Of a stretch of 64,000 bases of DNA, positions 1 through 12,800 are shown in pieces. Every line of letters begins with the position of its first letter. Within the stretch, counting starts at the first letter, position 1. The stretch covers positions 496,001 through 560,000 of the forward strand of contig JASVEC010000006.1 of NCBI GenBank assembly GCA_030770535.1, given 5' to 3'. The notes below the pieces were generated by a model that saw only the letters and a program-made list of their open reading frames with translations, was not told the DNA's origin and did not search any database. The stretch is from Batkoa obscura (lineage: Eukaryota; Entomophthoromycota; Entomophthoromycetes; Entomophthorales; Batkoaceae). The translations under genes and the position numbers were made by a program.

Positions 1-588
1 GGGAGAAGCACGTTATATAAACATTGTAATTCATTTACATCAATTTTAGCAACTATTCACAATAGCCCAAAGTTTATGGAATTTTATAATAAAACAAAAA
101 AAAGAAAAGAAATATTATTAAATTTTACTATTAATAATAACAAACTTAATCAAGCAATGTATAAAATTAGTACTTTAAGGGAAACAGGAAATAAAAACCA
201 ACAAGTAGCATTATTATCGACTATAGCTTCAGTATATTCTTTTGATGAATGTAAAAGCTTTGGATTTAATATAAGTAAAAATCAATATGATTATTCAAAA
301 ATAATTAATAATAATAAAATACCAACATTACGACCTACTATTAAAAATACAAAAAAAATTAAAGATGAGCAAATCGAGATTATTATACAATATTTACTTG
401 ATAATTCAACTATTTCATCAAGATTTAGCAAAAAAAATAATGATAAATATTCGTCAGAGAATATATATATATTAAATAAAAGTAGAAGAATGATATACAG
501 TAAGTATTTTAATGATTTAAAAGATAAAGCAGTAGCTAGGTCAACATTTTTCAAATATATACCAAATAATTTTAAAAATCCAGCAAAG

Positions 589-1054
589 TGTGAAATATTG
601 CTTTATTTAGCTCTCGGATTGATTATAACGCAACAATCACTTAAGTTGCTGTGTTCTCAAGTTCAAATACAATCAAGTCAGAGTCCCTTATTTTGATTTG
701 CTGCGAGAATTTATAACTTCATATTGCAAGGAATAACATCCTCTCGTATTAATATCCATATTTATTGGAGTATAAAAGAGATTCTTCAATATGATAACTC
801 CAGGCTTTTTTAATTGGATTACTCCCTGATAACGTATCATTAATAAAGTCACTAAGTCTTTCTGACAACATCTGATATAGATTTTATAGTAGTATCTTCC
901 ATTGTATTTGTTTTACATAATTCGTAGCTTACTACATACTATTTCTATTAAGTTAAGTCTACCTTAGTTACATAAACTAAGACCCTTCGACTCAAGGCAA
1001 GTTAATTAAGCAAGAGTAGCTTTTAACTTCGACCACTAAGTATCAACTTTCACA
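589..1054 (-). mobile_element. TG...CA solo-LTR-like repeat, copy 1
   Basis: One of five copies of a ~460-480 bp repeat that starts TGTGAAA and ends TTTCACA. This copy is reversed relative to the other four. It sits inside the transposase frame and is flanked by AAG on both sides (586-588 and 1055-1057), a short target duplication. The TG...CA ends, short target duplication, an AATAAA-like signal and a TATA-like TTATATAAC inside the unit suggest a solo LTR. No gag-pol interior is present in the window. A non-autonomous DNA element is the alternative. It looks whole as a unit. Confidence 0.6.
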
Positions 1055-1722
1055 AAGGAAAATAGATTTATGTAATATATGTGCCCAGTATACAGTTAGA
1101 AAAAAGTTATTTGAAAATAAAATAAATACAGCGACAGAAAATAAAGCAGAGATAGAGGAATCTTTTAATAAAGAAAAAAGGTTATATAAATTACATGAAT
1201 TTTGTGTTGATACTCAAAAAAGCATACTTAATGAAACTATTAAAAAATTAAATAATAGAAGTTGTATAATAATTTTAGACTTTAAACAAAATATGGAAAT
1301 AGGAACAAGACCAGATCCAATAAACTTAGATCATTATAACAAACAAGCTATATCAGTATTAGGGTTTGGCGTTTTATATTTAAAAAGCGATAAAACAATA
1401 GGCAAAGTTTATTTTGATTATTTATCTGAAATATTAAATCATGATTTAGCATATGCAGGAGATTGTTTGATTAATTTAATATCTAAAGAGCCTTTATTTA
1501 AAAAGTTTACAAAAATTAATATATGGGCAGATACAGGATATCATTTTAAATCTCAAGAGTTTTTACATTATGTATTTGAAGGAATTCATAAAATAAATAG
1601 TAGTTTAAATATTGATCTTAATTTTTTTGCTGAGCATCATGGAAAAAGTATAGTTGACGGACATTTTGGAAATCTTTCACAGTGGAAAAATAGTTTTGAA
1701 GCATTAGGTAAAATAGAAGATA

Positions 1723-1823
1723 TGGGGATGTATTTTTTTGTTTAAGAATTTTACTAACAATCTTTCCGCTTAAATAGCGCTTAAAAAATGGAAAAAATAA
1801 TGAAGTCAAAAAAAACACCCTCA
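1723..1823 (+). mobile_element. TA-flanked ~100 bp MITE (family A), copy 1
   Basis: Near-identical to eight other units in this window. The ends are TGGGGATG and CACCCTCA, flanked by TA on both sides. The inner sequence includes TTTACTAACAAT and GCGCTTAAAA. Comparison with the uninterrupted transposon copy at 30098 shows the empty site (AGATATTG), which proves insertion with TA duplication. This is a Tc1/mariner-type MITE by target, inserted in the transposase gene. Confidence 0.85.
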
Positions 1824-2474
1824 TATTGGTCAATTAATTTCAAAATTTGAGATTTTTATTTGTGAAAATAATAGAGTTAATAACTCAACTGTCAATAATG
1901 GACAAATAAATATAATTTTTAAAAAGTGTGAAAGAGACAAAGATATAAAAATAAAAATAAAAGGTATTAAAAAGTATTTACATTTTATTAAACGTGGTAA
2001 TAAACTATAATGTTATCCAGTATCTGATAGATGAAAAAAAAGCGATATAAGTCCAATTAAAATTATAGAGTCTATGGAGAATAGAAAAATTAAAAGATCA
2101 ACCCCAGCTTATCTTACAAAAATAACAGAAAATTTAAAAGTTTCAATATTTAGTAAGCAAGTAAGTAGCTTATTAGATGATAGAAATCAATTATTAAATG
2201 TTGATATTACTTAAATTAATAATAGCTAAGTTAATAAATAATCAAAGAGCAGATAATTATAGCAATAAATAAAAATTATTATTATATTGCTTATATTATA
2301 TAAAAATAGTCAACTATAGTTTTAAAGCTAATCATTTTTTTATATGCAGCTATTGATTAACTTAGTAATATACCGATAATATAATTTAATATTAAAATAA
2401 TTTATTTATTTGATAAAAAATCTGTAATATCAGCTACAAAATAGTCAATAATAAACGTTTTTTAATAAATCTTT

Positions 2475-2945
2475 TGTGAAAGTTGGTACTCAGTGGTTGG
2501 GGTTAAAAGTAGTTCTTGCTTAATTAATTTGCCTTGAGTCGAACGGTCTTAGTTTATATAACTAAGATAGACTTAAATGAATAAGAATAGTACGTAATAA
2601 GCTACGAACTATGTAAAACAAATAGAATAGAAAATACTACTGTAAAATCTATGTAAGATATTGTCAGAAAGACTTAGTGGCTTTATTAATGATACGATAT
2701 CAGGGAGTAATTCAGTTAAAAAGCCTCAAGCTATCATGTTGAAGAATTTCTTTTATACTTTAACAAGTATGGATATCAAATCGAGAGGACAATATTCTTT
2801 GCAATATGAAGTTAGAAATTCTCGCAGCAAATCAAAATAAGGAACTCTGACTTGATTGTGCTTGAGCTTAAGGCTTAGAACACAACAACTTAAATGACTG
2901 ATTATGTTATAACCAATCCGAGAGCTGATAAACCAATATTTCACA
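2475..2945 (+). mobile_element. TG...CA solo-LTR-like repeat, copy 2
   Basis: Same family as 589-1054, in the opposite orientation. It starts TGTGAAAGTTGG and ends ATATTTCACA. It is flanked by CTTT on the left (2471-2474) and CTTT on the right (2946-2949), a 4-bp target duplication. It interrupts the 3' non-coding part of DDE transposon copy 1; the uninterrupted sequence is seen in reverse near 41284-41345. Confidence 0.65.
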
Positions 2946-3191
2946 CTTTATAAAAATATATATTTATTTACATAATACAACTTTGATTAATATCAATATA
3001 TAGCTATATTAGTAAAAACCTTGGTAATCTGGGAACTTTTATTAAATTTGGCAAAAATTATGCTAATTTAAAACTGTTAAATATTTTTGCTTTTTAATAA
3101 AAAATTTATTTTTATAAAATTTTAAGCAAAGCTTTCAAAATATAAAACATTTCAAAATCAGATAAAAAGATGAAACTAATTTAGACATCCC

Positions 3192-4258
3192 TATATTTTT
3201 ATAATATTATAATGTATTTTATTATTTAACGCTATGCTAATTTTAAGTGAAACTCATGCTAAAAAAATTTTACTATGGTAATAATTAATGAAAAAGCTTT
3301 TTAATGCACTGATATGCTAATAACTTTTATAAAAAACTTAGTAAAAAGTGTAGTAAATTTGGTAAACCCTTATATATACGGATGTGTTTTTTTTATTTAA
3401 TAATTTTACTAATAATTCTTCTACTTAAATGGTGCTTAAAAGATGGAAAAAGTGATGAAACCAAAAAAAACATCCCTATATACTATTGCTAATATTTTTT
3501 ATTTTAAAAAAATAAAATGCAAAATTTGTTCCAATTATTTAATTTTGAATAATGATAAATTAAATAATTTCGTGGTAAATAATAGCTTTTTGTATGCCAT
3601 TTTAATTATTAGTTTATGAAGATTTTAATGGTATATTTTTTGTCTGCTTATTTTTATTATTTGAGAAATAATATTAGGATGTTTAAAAAGATTAGTTTTG
3701 GTTAAATCAGTTGGTGTAGCTAATGTATAACAATAAACTTTTGTTATAAGAGTTAATCGCAGTGATGAAATAACTACATGTGGCAACTTTGCAGACCTTG
3801 TATATAGTACATTTTTAACATTTAAAAAATAAAAAAATATGACAGTTAATAAGAAATTGACCAAGTATATTAATATTTACCTAACTAAAAACACATTTAA
3901 TGATTTAATCTTTCGGGAAAATAAGAGTAAAAAATCTCTTTGGTGGAAATTAACAAAAACAATCCCACTTTAATACTAATTAAGCATTATTCTGTTCCTG
4001 TTGATTTTATTAAATGCCACAAATCGCTTAATTAACGAAACAATAAATGAGTACTAATTAGTACTATATACGACTACAATACAATTAATTAAAAGTAGAA
4101 CTGCAATTATCTATTTATGGCTCCTTTAGTTTCAGTTCTACATTTTTAATATATAAATAGTAATACAAGGGCTTTCACTTAGATTTTATATCGATTTGAC
4201 TAAGAGTTGAAATCTTTACTAAAACACAGAGTTACTTTTTTATTATTCATTGATATAA
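3192..4258. other. Intergenic, AT-rich, with one MITE
   Basis: Between the transposon end and the first receptor gene. It contains a family A MITE at 3379-3478. The rest is AT-rich with no gene I can support. A 79-codon minus-strand frame near 3625-3864 has no recognisable features and is probably chance. Confidence 0.6.
3379..3478 (+). mobile_element. TA-flanked MITE (family A), copy 2
   Basis: Starts CGGATGTG after TA, ends CATCCCTA before TA. The inner body (TTTACTAATAATT, AAAGATGGAAAAAGTGATGA) matches the other family A copies. It is more diverged at the tips than copy 1. Confidence 0.8.
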
Positions 4259-5316
4259 ATGAGTTCAGGTGGGACTGTAAACGATCTTTCGTCAATTTCC
4301 AATGGCTTAAACATACTGAGTATAGTCTCTTCAGTAATCGTATTGGCGTTTTTTATTATAACAGGTAACTATTAAGTTAACACCAGTTTAAATATTAAAA
4401 AACCCGTAGCAATATTTGAACAAAAACTAATCAATCGAACCTCACTAAGACTGCAAGTTGGAGTTTCAATTATCAATCTATTAAATGCAACTTTTGCCTT
4501 GTATCATCACACAGTAAAAGATGGTGGCTTCTGTAAATTTATAGCCTTTTGGCGTAACTTTGGTGAGCAGATGTATTGTTTTTTAAACATAGCGATCGCA
4601 CTCAACCTACAACTAATTTATATACAGTCCAAAAAGCCTAAACGAGTGTGGGAACAGCTTTATTGGGGTGTCTCGTTAACTCTTTCACTTGTTTTAAGTT
4701 TTGTGCCATTAAGTAATCTTAATATTTAGAATCTATTTGTACTCTTACAGTTTATAGTTATGGATAGGTACGAGTTGAACGGAAGTGGTCTATGTTATAT
4801 CAACGAACAACTTCAGTATTCGAATATATTAATATTTATTGAAGTCCCCTTGGTTTATTTGCTGACTTTTGTTTATCTTTTAATCATTGCTGTAACGGTA
4901 CATTGTAAATTAATAAAAGCGAATATACACCTGAATTCTTTGGCTTCTAATAACACCCTATCTTCAAATGGGTTTTATTCTCCAAGAATCAGAAAGATGC
5001 TATTTAGAATGTAGATTTTTATATATTATAAGAACAACTTACTGACTCTTTTAGTTCTTTATACCCGATTACATGTGCTTTAGGACTTTCTGGATTTATT
5101 GTAGGTTATTTTATGGTTTCTTTAGGATATCAAAGATCAAGAGCAATTGTTATATGGGGGATGGCAGGTATCACTACCAAGGGATTCTTTAGTATGATTA
5201 CTTTCTTTCTTGATATTAGAATACAAAAAGCTTCAATAGAACTTTATAAGAAAACCAGACAAGGCATGTTAGTGTTACTGAAAAGTACAAAATCTAATTC
5301 GACTTCAGAAGTGTAA
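4259..5316 (+). CDS. Seven-transmembrane (GPCR-like) receptor, paralogue 1
   Basis: Four exons: 4259-4364, 4410-4712, 4758-5010 and 5055-5316, giving 307 residues. Introns are 44-45 bp, GT-AG, at phases 1, 1 and 2. Exon 1 holds TM1. Exon 2 holds TM2, a conserved GGFC cysteine, TM3 with WRNFGEQMYCFLN, and TM4. Exon 3 has extracellular loop 2 with GSGLCYI (probable disulfide partner of GGFC) and TM5. Exon 4 has TM6 (LGLSGFIVGY) and TM7 with WGMAGITTKG. The layout is that of a plasma-membrane G-protein-coupled receptor. The ligand is unknown, and I cannot assign it firmly to a named class; some features recall slime-mould cAMP receptor-like proteins. Its cytoplasmic tail is about 40 residues shorter than in the two neighbours. 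Acceptor choice for exon 3 (TTTATAG) was fixed by frame continuity with the paralogues. Confidence 0.8.
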
Positions 5317-6390
5317 AATTATATTTTTTATCGATGTTTGTAAATGTTAATGTAAAATGACCTAATAGCCACGCAAAAAATTCGATTTATTAGTCCTATA
5401 CTTATTTTTGAGTAAACAAATAAAACGGTAATGTGAAAAAAAAGCTATTTTTAAATTTTTATTACCTATTCATTTTATTAGTAGTACACTTTTGATGTGT
5501 TATGATAATGGAAATTTTTAATCAATTGATATTTATACTATAGATAATTTTAAGAATGACTAAAAAACAGCGAAATATACAAACCCTAAAGGTATCATTC
5601 ATTTCATATAACTTTATTTATTTTAAAATAACGACAGTTTTTTCGTGTAAAATATATAGTCATATTTAGGTAACTACTATCACAAGCGTGATCTGAAGTC
5701 CTATTACTTGAATGCAGAATTAAAATACTATATAAACAAATATGTATTCTGAATCATCGTAAAGTTCTATTTTAGAAAAGGATAAAATGAGGTGGAGTGG
5801 CACATAAAAAAATATATTATAGTAAATCTTAAGCTATTGATAAACATGGGAATTGAACCATTTAGTGTATAATTTGAATAATAGGGATTTCATAATGCTT
5901 TTCACGGGTAAAAGATCGCACAATTTAATAGTAGAAATTGGATGTGGAAATATGTAACGAAAAAAATGTATTCTTTAAAGGAAAAAATGTGTAATTCATA
6001 TATATTTGTTATCTATCAGAATATAAACATATTGCCCTTATTCTGAAAATTTTTATTTTGTAATTCAAAAACTTCAAGCTTTGGTTTAAACTTTTTCTCA
6101 TAGATTTTTAACATTCTGGTGTAATTAAATTGCGTTCACCGTATCGTATTCAAGTGGAGAGATCGTTATACACTTAACATGTATAGCCTTGAAATGTATA
6201 TATTGATATTTAATTAAGGAATTAACTTCATAGCATATTATAGCTAAAACGTTAATAATTAAGTGGATATTTATTTAAATAATTTAAACATCCGCTTAGT
6301 TATAAAAATTCAAGTCAATGAATTAACATAGATAATAAAAAGACTGCTTTCTATTTTTAATATATTTATTTAAATTGACTAACAAGGATA
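5317..6390. other. Intergenic, nothing recognised
   Basis: AT-rich spacer between two convergent receptor genes. I see no RNA gene, clear repeat or supportable reading frame; it presumably holds both 3' untranslated regions. Confidence 0.6.
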
Positions 6391-7568
6391 TTATAAAAAT
6401 CTTTTCAAGTCCTCAGGACCAAAAGCATTACTTTGGGAATAACTGTTAAATTTACCACTTGGTTCTAAAATTTTATCCCCATTTTCATTGATGGTAAAAG
6501 CGGAATTTAACTCATGGTGGTTGTTTGCCTCAGTATCGAATTTCAAGTTTTGATCTAGCTCCTTGTTTCTGAAGCTATAGTATGTAGCTTTGATAGCTTC
6601 TTGAAATGTAGGGTCAAGGAAAAAGGTGACCATATTGATAAGACCTTTGGTGGTAATACCTACCATGCCCCAAACTGTAACACCAAGGGGATTTTTGGCT
6701 CCGCTGAGGGTTATAATATATCCAACAATAAAACCAGAAAGCCCGAAGAGACATGCTAATGGATATAAAGAGCTAAAAGAATGAGTATAATCCTTAAACA
6801 AATGATTAAAACTTACATTCTGAAGATTAATTTTCTAAGGCTTGAATTAATCTTATTATTAGTCTCAGCATTATCATCATGTCGTGTTATAAGTTTAATG
6901 GTGCTTTCAGTCTTAGATAGCTTAGCAATAACCAAAACGGCTATTACTAAAACATAGACGAAAGTTAATAAATAGAACAATGAAGTATCAACAAAGATCA
7001 TAGTGCTAGCACCAGGAAGTCTTTCATCGATATAGCATAAACCACTTGCTCCAACGCCATAAAAGCCCAACCCTAATTACGTTAAAACAATAATAATATA
7101 ATTGAATAAATGTTACCTAAAGGAACAATACTTAAAATGAATGCCACTAAGAGAGAAGAGGTCCAATAAGTAATCTCCCATCTCTTGTTAGGCATTTTGT
7201 TATGTAAGAATATTAGTTGAAGGTTTAAGGCAATCATTACGTTTAATAAACAGTACATCTGTTCACCAAAGTTACGCCAGAACCCAATAAATGTACAAAA
7301 ACCACCTGATTTCACTGAATGATGGAAAAGAGCAAAGAAAGCATTTAAGAAATCAAACAGAGAAATGGCTGCTTGTAAGCGTAAAGTAGTTCTATTAATT
7401 AATCTTGGCCTATATAACGCTGATAAAATTAAAACACTACCATTAAATAGCTAAAAGTTAATTACCAACTACTGAAAACGAGGCTAAGACCAAAAAGGAT
7501 GAGATCAAACTGATTGAGTTGAAAGCATTGGAAGACTTCACAAGATTTTCTTTAACACTAGGGTCCAT
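6391..7568 (-). CDS. Seven-transmembrane (GPCR-like) receptor, paralogue 2
   Basis: Four exons on the minus strand: 7466-7568, 7117-7419, 6817-7072 and 6391-6772, encoding 347 residues. Exon 2 is 303 nt, the same length as in the other two paralogues, and all three intron positions and phases match. Landmarks: GGFC before TM3, WRNFGEQMYCLLN in TM3, ASGLCYIDE in extracellular loop 2, LFGLSGFIVGY in TM6, WGMVGITTKG in TM7. The Ser/Asn-rich cytoplasmic tail ends LKRFL, similar to the IEQYL end of paralogue 3, so the last residues may be a conserved tail motif. Likely a surface receptor coupled to a heterotrimeric G protein; the ligand is unknown. Confidence 0.85.
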
Positions 7569-8717
7569 TTTGAATGAGAAGTTAAAAAGATAATAATGAT
7601 AATTTAGTTTATATATTGTAAAATAAATCACAAATACTATTTAAGTAAGTCAAATGTTTTATTTTTTTTTAAATAAGTTACTTATTCTTAAGGTTTATGT
7701 AGACTTGATATTTGGGCTGTGGCACAAAAAACTTATAAAGTTCCTCTACCATTCTAATTAATGTTCTATCCCTGAATATTTTATTTTATCCTTCAAAACA
7801 TCTCATTTTGGGTGGCATATATTCTTAAATGCTCAAGCTAGTTACCAATTAAAGCATTGGCCTTAGTTTAGTGACTTAATTTAACTTTAAATATTAGTTC
7901 TACTTTCCAAATTAGGTAAATAAATCGAACAAATAGTACTGTACTAGAATTGAGATACCAAACCTCTAAAATTTGATAGTATGGTTTTAGAAATAAAAAA
8001 GAAGCATATATAATTTATAGAAAATATTTATTTTAATAAAATGATAGGTACAGAATAAAAAGGACGTATTTTTTATGAGTTCAACTACTTTTATTTGTGT
8101 CTTTGATTTTTTTATCCGGGTTATAACTATTAAAGTAGATAGCCCATTTAATACAATACTATTTTTAATATTAATTTAGTACAATGTTAAATTTCACAAA
8201 AATAAAATTTTAAAAGTTATAATGGTATCCGGTAAAAGTAAGTTCTAGATAAATTTTCTTTATACCACTTTATCTTTAGACTGTAGTTAAGCACTTTATA
8301 AACAGGTTAAATTGTTATTTATAATAATGAACCTATCAACCCTGAAAACCTGTTTCTATTCTCTGTAAAAATCAATAATTTTGCACTTTAATTGCCTAAA
8401 ATATTCATTTTTTATAGAAGTATTTACAGTTTAATTTTTGGATAAAAACATCTTGATGGTCACAATTAAATGTATGAAACATTAGTTATTAAAAAGAGAT
8501 TTATCCAATTAAATTAAGTTTTGCTACTATTAAAATTTAGTTTATCTATAATACAAATTTCAGGTTATGCTTATCATCATTCCAATATTAAGTCAGCTGA
8601 AGAATGAAAGAGCAATTAAAAATCTAGAATATATATATAAATATCAATGAGAATTTAGGAGTTATTTGATAATCACTTTTTTAACTGAAAAATACCAATA
8701 GTTTTAGTTTTGAAAAA
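7569..8717. other. Divergent intergenic region between receptors 2 and 3
   Basis: About 1.1 kb separates the starts of two divergently transcribed receptor genes, so it contains both promoters. It is AT-rich; I recognise no defined regulatory site, repeat or RNA. Confidence 0.5.
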
Positions 8718-9897
8718 ATGGCTACCGAAAAAGAAATTATGGCAATGTTACCTGGCATCTCAAACATATTCAATTATATGAGTTGCATATCTTCAGCATT
8801 AGTATTGCTTATATTTTCTATGATCAGTAAGTTAACTATCACCTATATTTACATCTACTAATTTCATATAGTGTGCTATGAACCTAGATTAGTAAATCGA
8901 GTAACCTTGAGGTTACAAGTTGGTATATCTTTATTCGACTTTTTAAACGCAGTGTTTGCTTTACACCATCACACTGTAAAATCAGGGTCTTTTTGTATCT
9001 TTCTTGGGTTTTGGAGGAACTTTGGAGAGCAAATGTATTGCTTTTTAAACATGTCCATTGCTTTAAATTTACAGCTCTTTTTCATTCACGGTTTGAAACC
9101 TACCAGAAAATGGGAAGTGATCTATTGGGTCGGCCCACTTGTAGCCTCTTCTATCTTAAGTTTTATTCCATTAGGTATGTTTTTTAATCTCTGCTCTTTT
9201 ATGACTTGACAACCTTTAGGACTGAATATGTATGGCTTGGCAACTAACAAATTGTGCTATATGGATGATACTATCCCTGGCTCAAAGCTTTTGACTTTGT
9301 TAAACACTTCAGTTGTTTATCTTGTTGCTTTTATCTATCTGGCTATTATATCCGTTCTTGTTATCACTAAACTTAGGAATGATAAAAAAATCATTCTTTC
9401 AATGTCCCATTACGCTGAGACTGCAGCACTGGGGTCACGTAAAGATTTATTACATGGGTTGAAAAGAACGATTCTTAAGATGTAAATTAATTTAGCCCTT
9501 ATAAATTGTATTTTAACGTTTCTATAGCTCGTTGTATCCCTTAGCTGCTTTATTCGGACTATCAGGGTTCATTGTTGGTTACCTTTATCAGTCGATTAGT
9601 GGTAAGCCAAATTTACTTCCAATCTTGATTTGGGGCATGGTTGGTATTACCACTAAAGGATTCATTAATTTTCTCACTTTTTTGTTGGATATCAATATTC
9701 AAAAAGCAATCATTGAGCTTTATTACAATGCAAAAGGATATCTTAAATCAAAAAGAAGGTCTCAAGCAAAAATAGATAACAGTATTGAAAATAGTATTTT
9801 TCCCTCTTCTGTCGGCTCCAGTTATAACAATTTTGACTCAAGTAACAGTATACCTATCAAACGTACATCTGTTATGAGCATCGAGCAATATCTCTAA
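8718..9897 (+). CDS. Seven-transmembrane (GPCR-like) receptor, paralogue 3
   Basis: Four exons: 8718-8826, 8872-9174, 9220-9481 and 9528-9897, encoding 347 residues, the same total as paralogue 2. Introns are 45-46 bp. The start MATEKEIM lies directly before TM1. Exon 2 carries GSFC, WRNFGEQMYCFLN and TM4; exon 3 has TNKLCYMDD and TM5; exon 4 has LFGLSGFIVGY and WGMVGITTKG, then a long Ser/Asn-rich tail ending SIEQYL. This is the closest relative of paralogue 2 by gene length and tail. Tandem duplication followed by inversion of the middle gene would explain the +,-,+ layout. Confidence 0.85.
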
Positions 9898-12800
9898 AAT
9901 TTTTATTACAATAAAATTAATCTATCTTGAAATTTTATAAAAATTGAGCCAAAATTCACTTTAATTTTATAAATTTTTGTACTTTAGGCCAAAAAGTTTA
10001 ATAAAAAATAAAAAATTAGGCTATTATTTGTAATACAAAGATTAAAAGCTCTAATTTTACTTCTGTTTTAACTTTTATCACAAATTAATATTGTAGAATC
10101 AAATTAAAGTGAGTTTAATCATGTAATATTATTTTCAAAAATATTGCACTTTACCCATAAATATAAATCAATGTGACAACGCTTTAATTATTATATAGAA
10201 ATAGTTCTGATTTTGATATAAGCGGTCAATATTTGAATAATAATATTATTCATAATAAACAGGTATTATGTTTCTTGTAAATCTTTGAAGTTTATAAATA
10301 GGTATTGCCTTTTTTTGAGAACCTTATAAGGGATAAACAGCTATTTTTTAAAAAGCGATTTCATCAAACAGAAGTAAAATTATGTTCAAAATAAAAGTGA
10401 TATTAAAAGTGGTTTTAATAGAAAATTCGCGAAATATATTATATTTTATAATATTTACTTTATGAAAGGTGCTACTGAAAACAAATATTATGTTTAAACA
10501 CTTTATATTATAAAATGAATGCTTTAATGGGGGTATCTATCAATGCTCTATACGGTTCAATTATTTTTATTTTTATAGTAAAATGGTATTTTCAAAGCTA
10601 AATTTAGTTTGATTTGAAGTTTTGGAATCCCAAAACCATTCATTCCAGCTTAAAATACCCCCTCAAAATATGAAAGTATTTCTTTAGTGAATTTACACAG
10701 CTATTTAATATAAATTTATTAAAATTTATGATCATTGAATACTACATATACCTTGAGTTAAGGTTTTTTTGAACCTCGAAGTGTCAATATCTAATTTAAT
10801 GAGAATTATAACGTTATATTTGACTTGTACATAAGGTTATCGATATACATTATAAAAAAATACATGAATAGCATTATACGCAATATGATAATTTTCTAAA
10901 TTTTTGATTTGTAAATCAAATCAGCTTGAATTTGATGTAAAAATCAATATACAGTTTTTATGAAATATGGCGTATGATTTCGTTTGTAAGTATTCTCCAT
11001 AATGCCACAAAGTTTCAAATTGATAGCAGATAAGAACACAAATGTATTTTTAACTTTTCGAATTGTTTAAGCTATTATCAAACCTTTTTCTAGTAAAAAC
11101 AGTTTCTAAGCTTTGGGGTTTTGGAAAACATTTAATAAAACAGCAATGCTGTTAAATGAATGTCAATTGTGAATTATCCTTAAATGTACACAGATTACGG
11201 AATTGAGTTTTATAATTATATATCCCAACTTTTATCTGATAAGTTACACAATAAGTTATGTTTGAAATATGCAAATGCTGTATTGTGGCATTTTATTCCT
11301 TAATCCATATTTTATACACCTTTGTTTATTCATGAATCTTTTTATTGTTATATGACAAGTATGTATACTGTGTTATAAAAACTTTATTTAATCAATTAAT
11401 AGAATGTAATTTACTAAGCAATGTAAAGTAGAGCCACTTTCTGTTTGCTTTTTAATTATTATTAATAAAATTTATAAAAGTTATAAATATTTAAGTTTAT
11501 TAAATAAAAGTAAAGGGGAACCTAGAGTATTCTAAGAGTTATCTATTTTTAATATAATTAAGATTTTTAAGATTATCTTAAAAAAATATTAGTTTAATTA
11601 ATGACTTAAGAATAACATAATTTTATATTGTTACCCTTTCCAAATTTAAGCTATGAATATTTTTCTAATTTAACAAAGCCACCAAGTTAACTTTGAGTGG
11701 CATTTTGGTGCATTGAAATTTTTTTACACAAAAAAATGATTCATTGAGTCTGAAGAGGTGGTGCTTGTTAAAATCTCGTAATGATAAAAGTAAAAATATT
11801 AAAAAATACTTTATTTAATTTAAAATAATACTGAATTACTTTTGTATTTTACACGATTGAGTTTTGTTTTAATAAACCTGTATTTTTTTATCTATTAATT
11901 TGTTATCAACATTAGTTTCTATTATTTCCGGTCCTAGTCTAACATTACACCACCTTTACTTCCGCTCTTCAGGTTCTTCAGGATATCATTATTTTAAGTT
12001 AATTATACAGTTGTAATGACAGTTGATAAGAAAATACCAATATCTTATCAAAAATGACTAAAAACATCAAATTGAAAATTTATAAGTTATTCAGTTTTTT
12101 TTATTAAAAGCTTTGTATATAGCTAAATTTTGATATAGTAGCTATCTTGTTATTTTACAAATAATAAAATCATTTTATTAAAAGATTTTATAAGAATTTT
12201 TAAGTTTTAAGTTATTTTATTAAAAATAAGGCTAAGTTTAAATGAAGTTACTAACTTTAGCCAAGGTTAGGATAAAGTCATTTTGGCCAATAATATGGCT
12301 TTGTTTCGACAATGATTCGGCTACACAAAAAAAAAGATTTTATTTGTTGAGCTTGAGCAAATCAAAGATGTCAAATATTAAATTTACTGCCTTCTGATTG
12401 GTTAATATACTATAGCTATGAAGTTGTGGCAATTACATTTAGATTTTCCCAAAAAATAATTATACATGACTTAAATGTTAATAGCTTTATCAAAATATAA
12501 CATTTTATAAACAAGCTAAGATTACTTATACAATTTTGTTTTTATTTATTTTTATTGCAGTTGTCACTATTAAAAAGGTGCTATAAACTTTATAAATTTT
12601 TTTATTTTTAAAAAACTTCTATAAAATAATTACAGTTTAAAGTTTGACAGTTTAATTTATTTTTTTGTATACTCTACCTTTAAGTCCTTCTGGTACTTTA
12701 ATGTGTCTACTATTCTACCAGATCCCCATAAGCTTACTAATTTGATTGCGGGCCTCAAATTACTTTATGATCCTTCTTTATATCTTTCGTTGCACTTTTG

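Larger units (their letters stand above)
1..2214 (+). pseudogene. DDE transposase gene of copy 1, interrupted
   Basis: The reading frame is open from base 1, so the start codon lies to the left of the window. The N-terminal part (1-588) has a conserved block ending in FGFNISKNQ and a basic region that looks DNA-binding. The C-terminal part restarts after the first LTR-like insertion. It carries three candidate DDE blocks: ILDFKQN (about 1277-1297), ADTGYHFKS (about 1526-1552) and AEHHGKSIVDGHFG (about 1630-1671). The frame is then cut by a MITE. The coding remnant continues from about 1826 to a stop at 2212-2214, aligned with the copy at 30098. The HGKS.VDGHFG block is familiar from unclassified fungal, oomycete and protist DDE transposases. 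Besides the two insertions, the frame shows further decay, so no protein is expected. Confidence 0.7.
1..3191 (+). mobile_element. DDE-type DNA transposon, copy 1 (left end outside window)
   Basis: A multi-kilobase DNA transposon copy whose 5' part lies beyond the window edge. Its right tip reads GACATCCC followed by TA (3192-3193). The tip matches the end of the reverse-oriented copy at 41060 (TA then GGGATGT), so the element appears to have GGGATGT-type inverted ends and a TA target, as in Tc1/mariner-like insertion. Homology to the copy at 41060 runs through the 3' non-coding part (about 2215-3191). Inside lie two TG...CA LTR-like insertions (589-1054 and 2475-2945) and a ~100 bp MITE (1723-1823). 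Comparison with the copy at 30098 shows these three pieces are insertions. The element is clearly inactive. Superfamily placement is uncertain. Confidence 0.75.

Noticed and set aside
2753-2944. 63-codon minus-strand frame
   Set aside because: Lies wholly in the TG...CA repeat; not a host gene.
3625-3864. 79-codon minus-strand frame
   Set aside because: No motif, no signal, AT-rich composition, and no splice partner; probably chance.
10528-10660. Possible MITE with GGGGGTAT / ATACCCCC tips
   Set aside because: Only eight bases of inverted match and no clear target duplication; could be chance.
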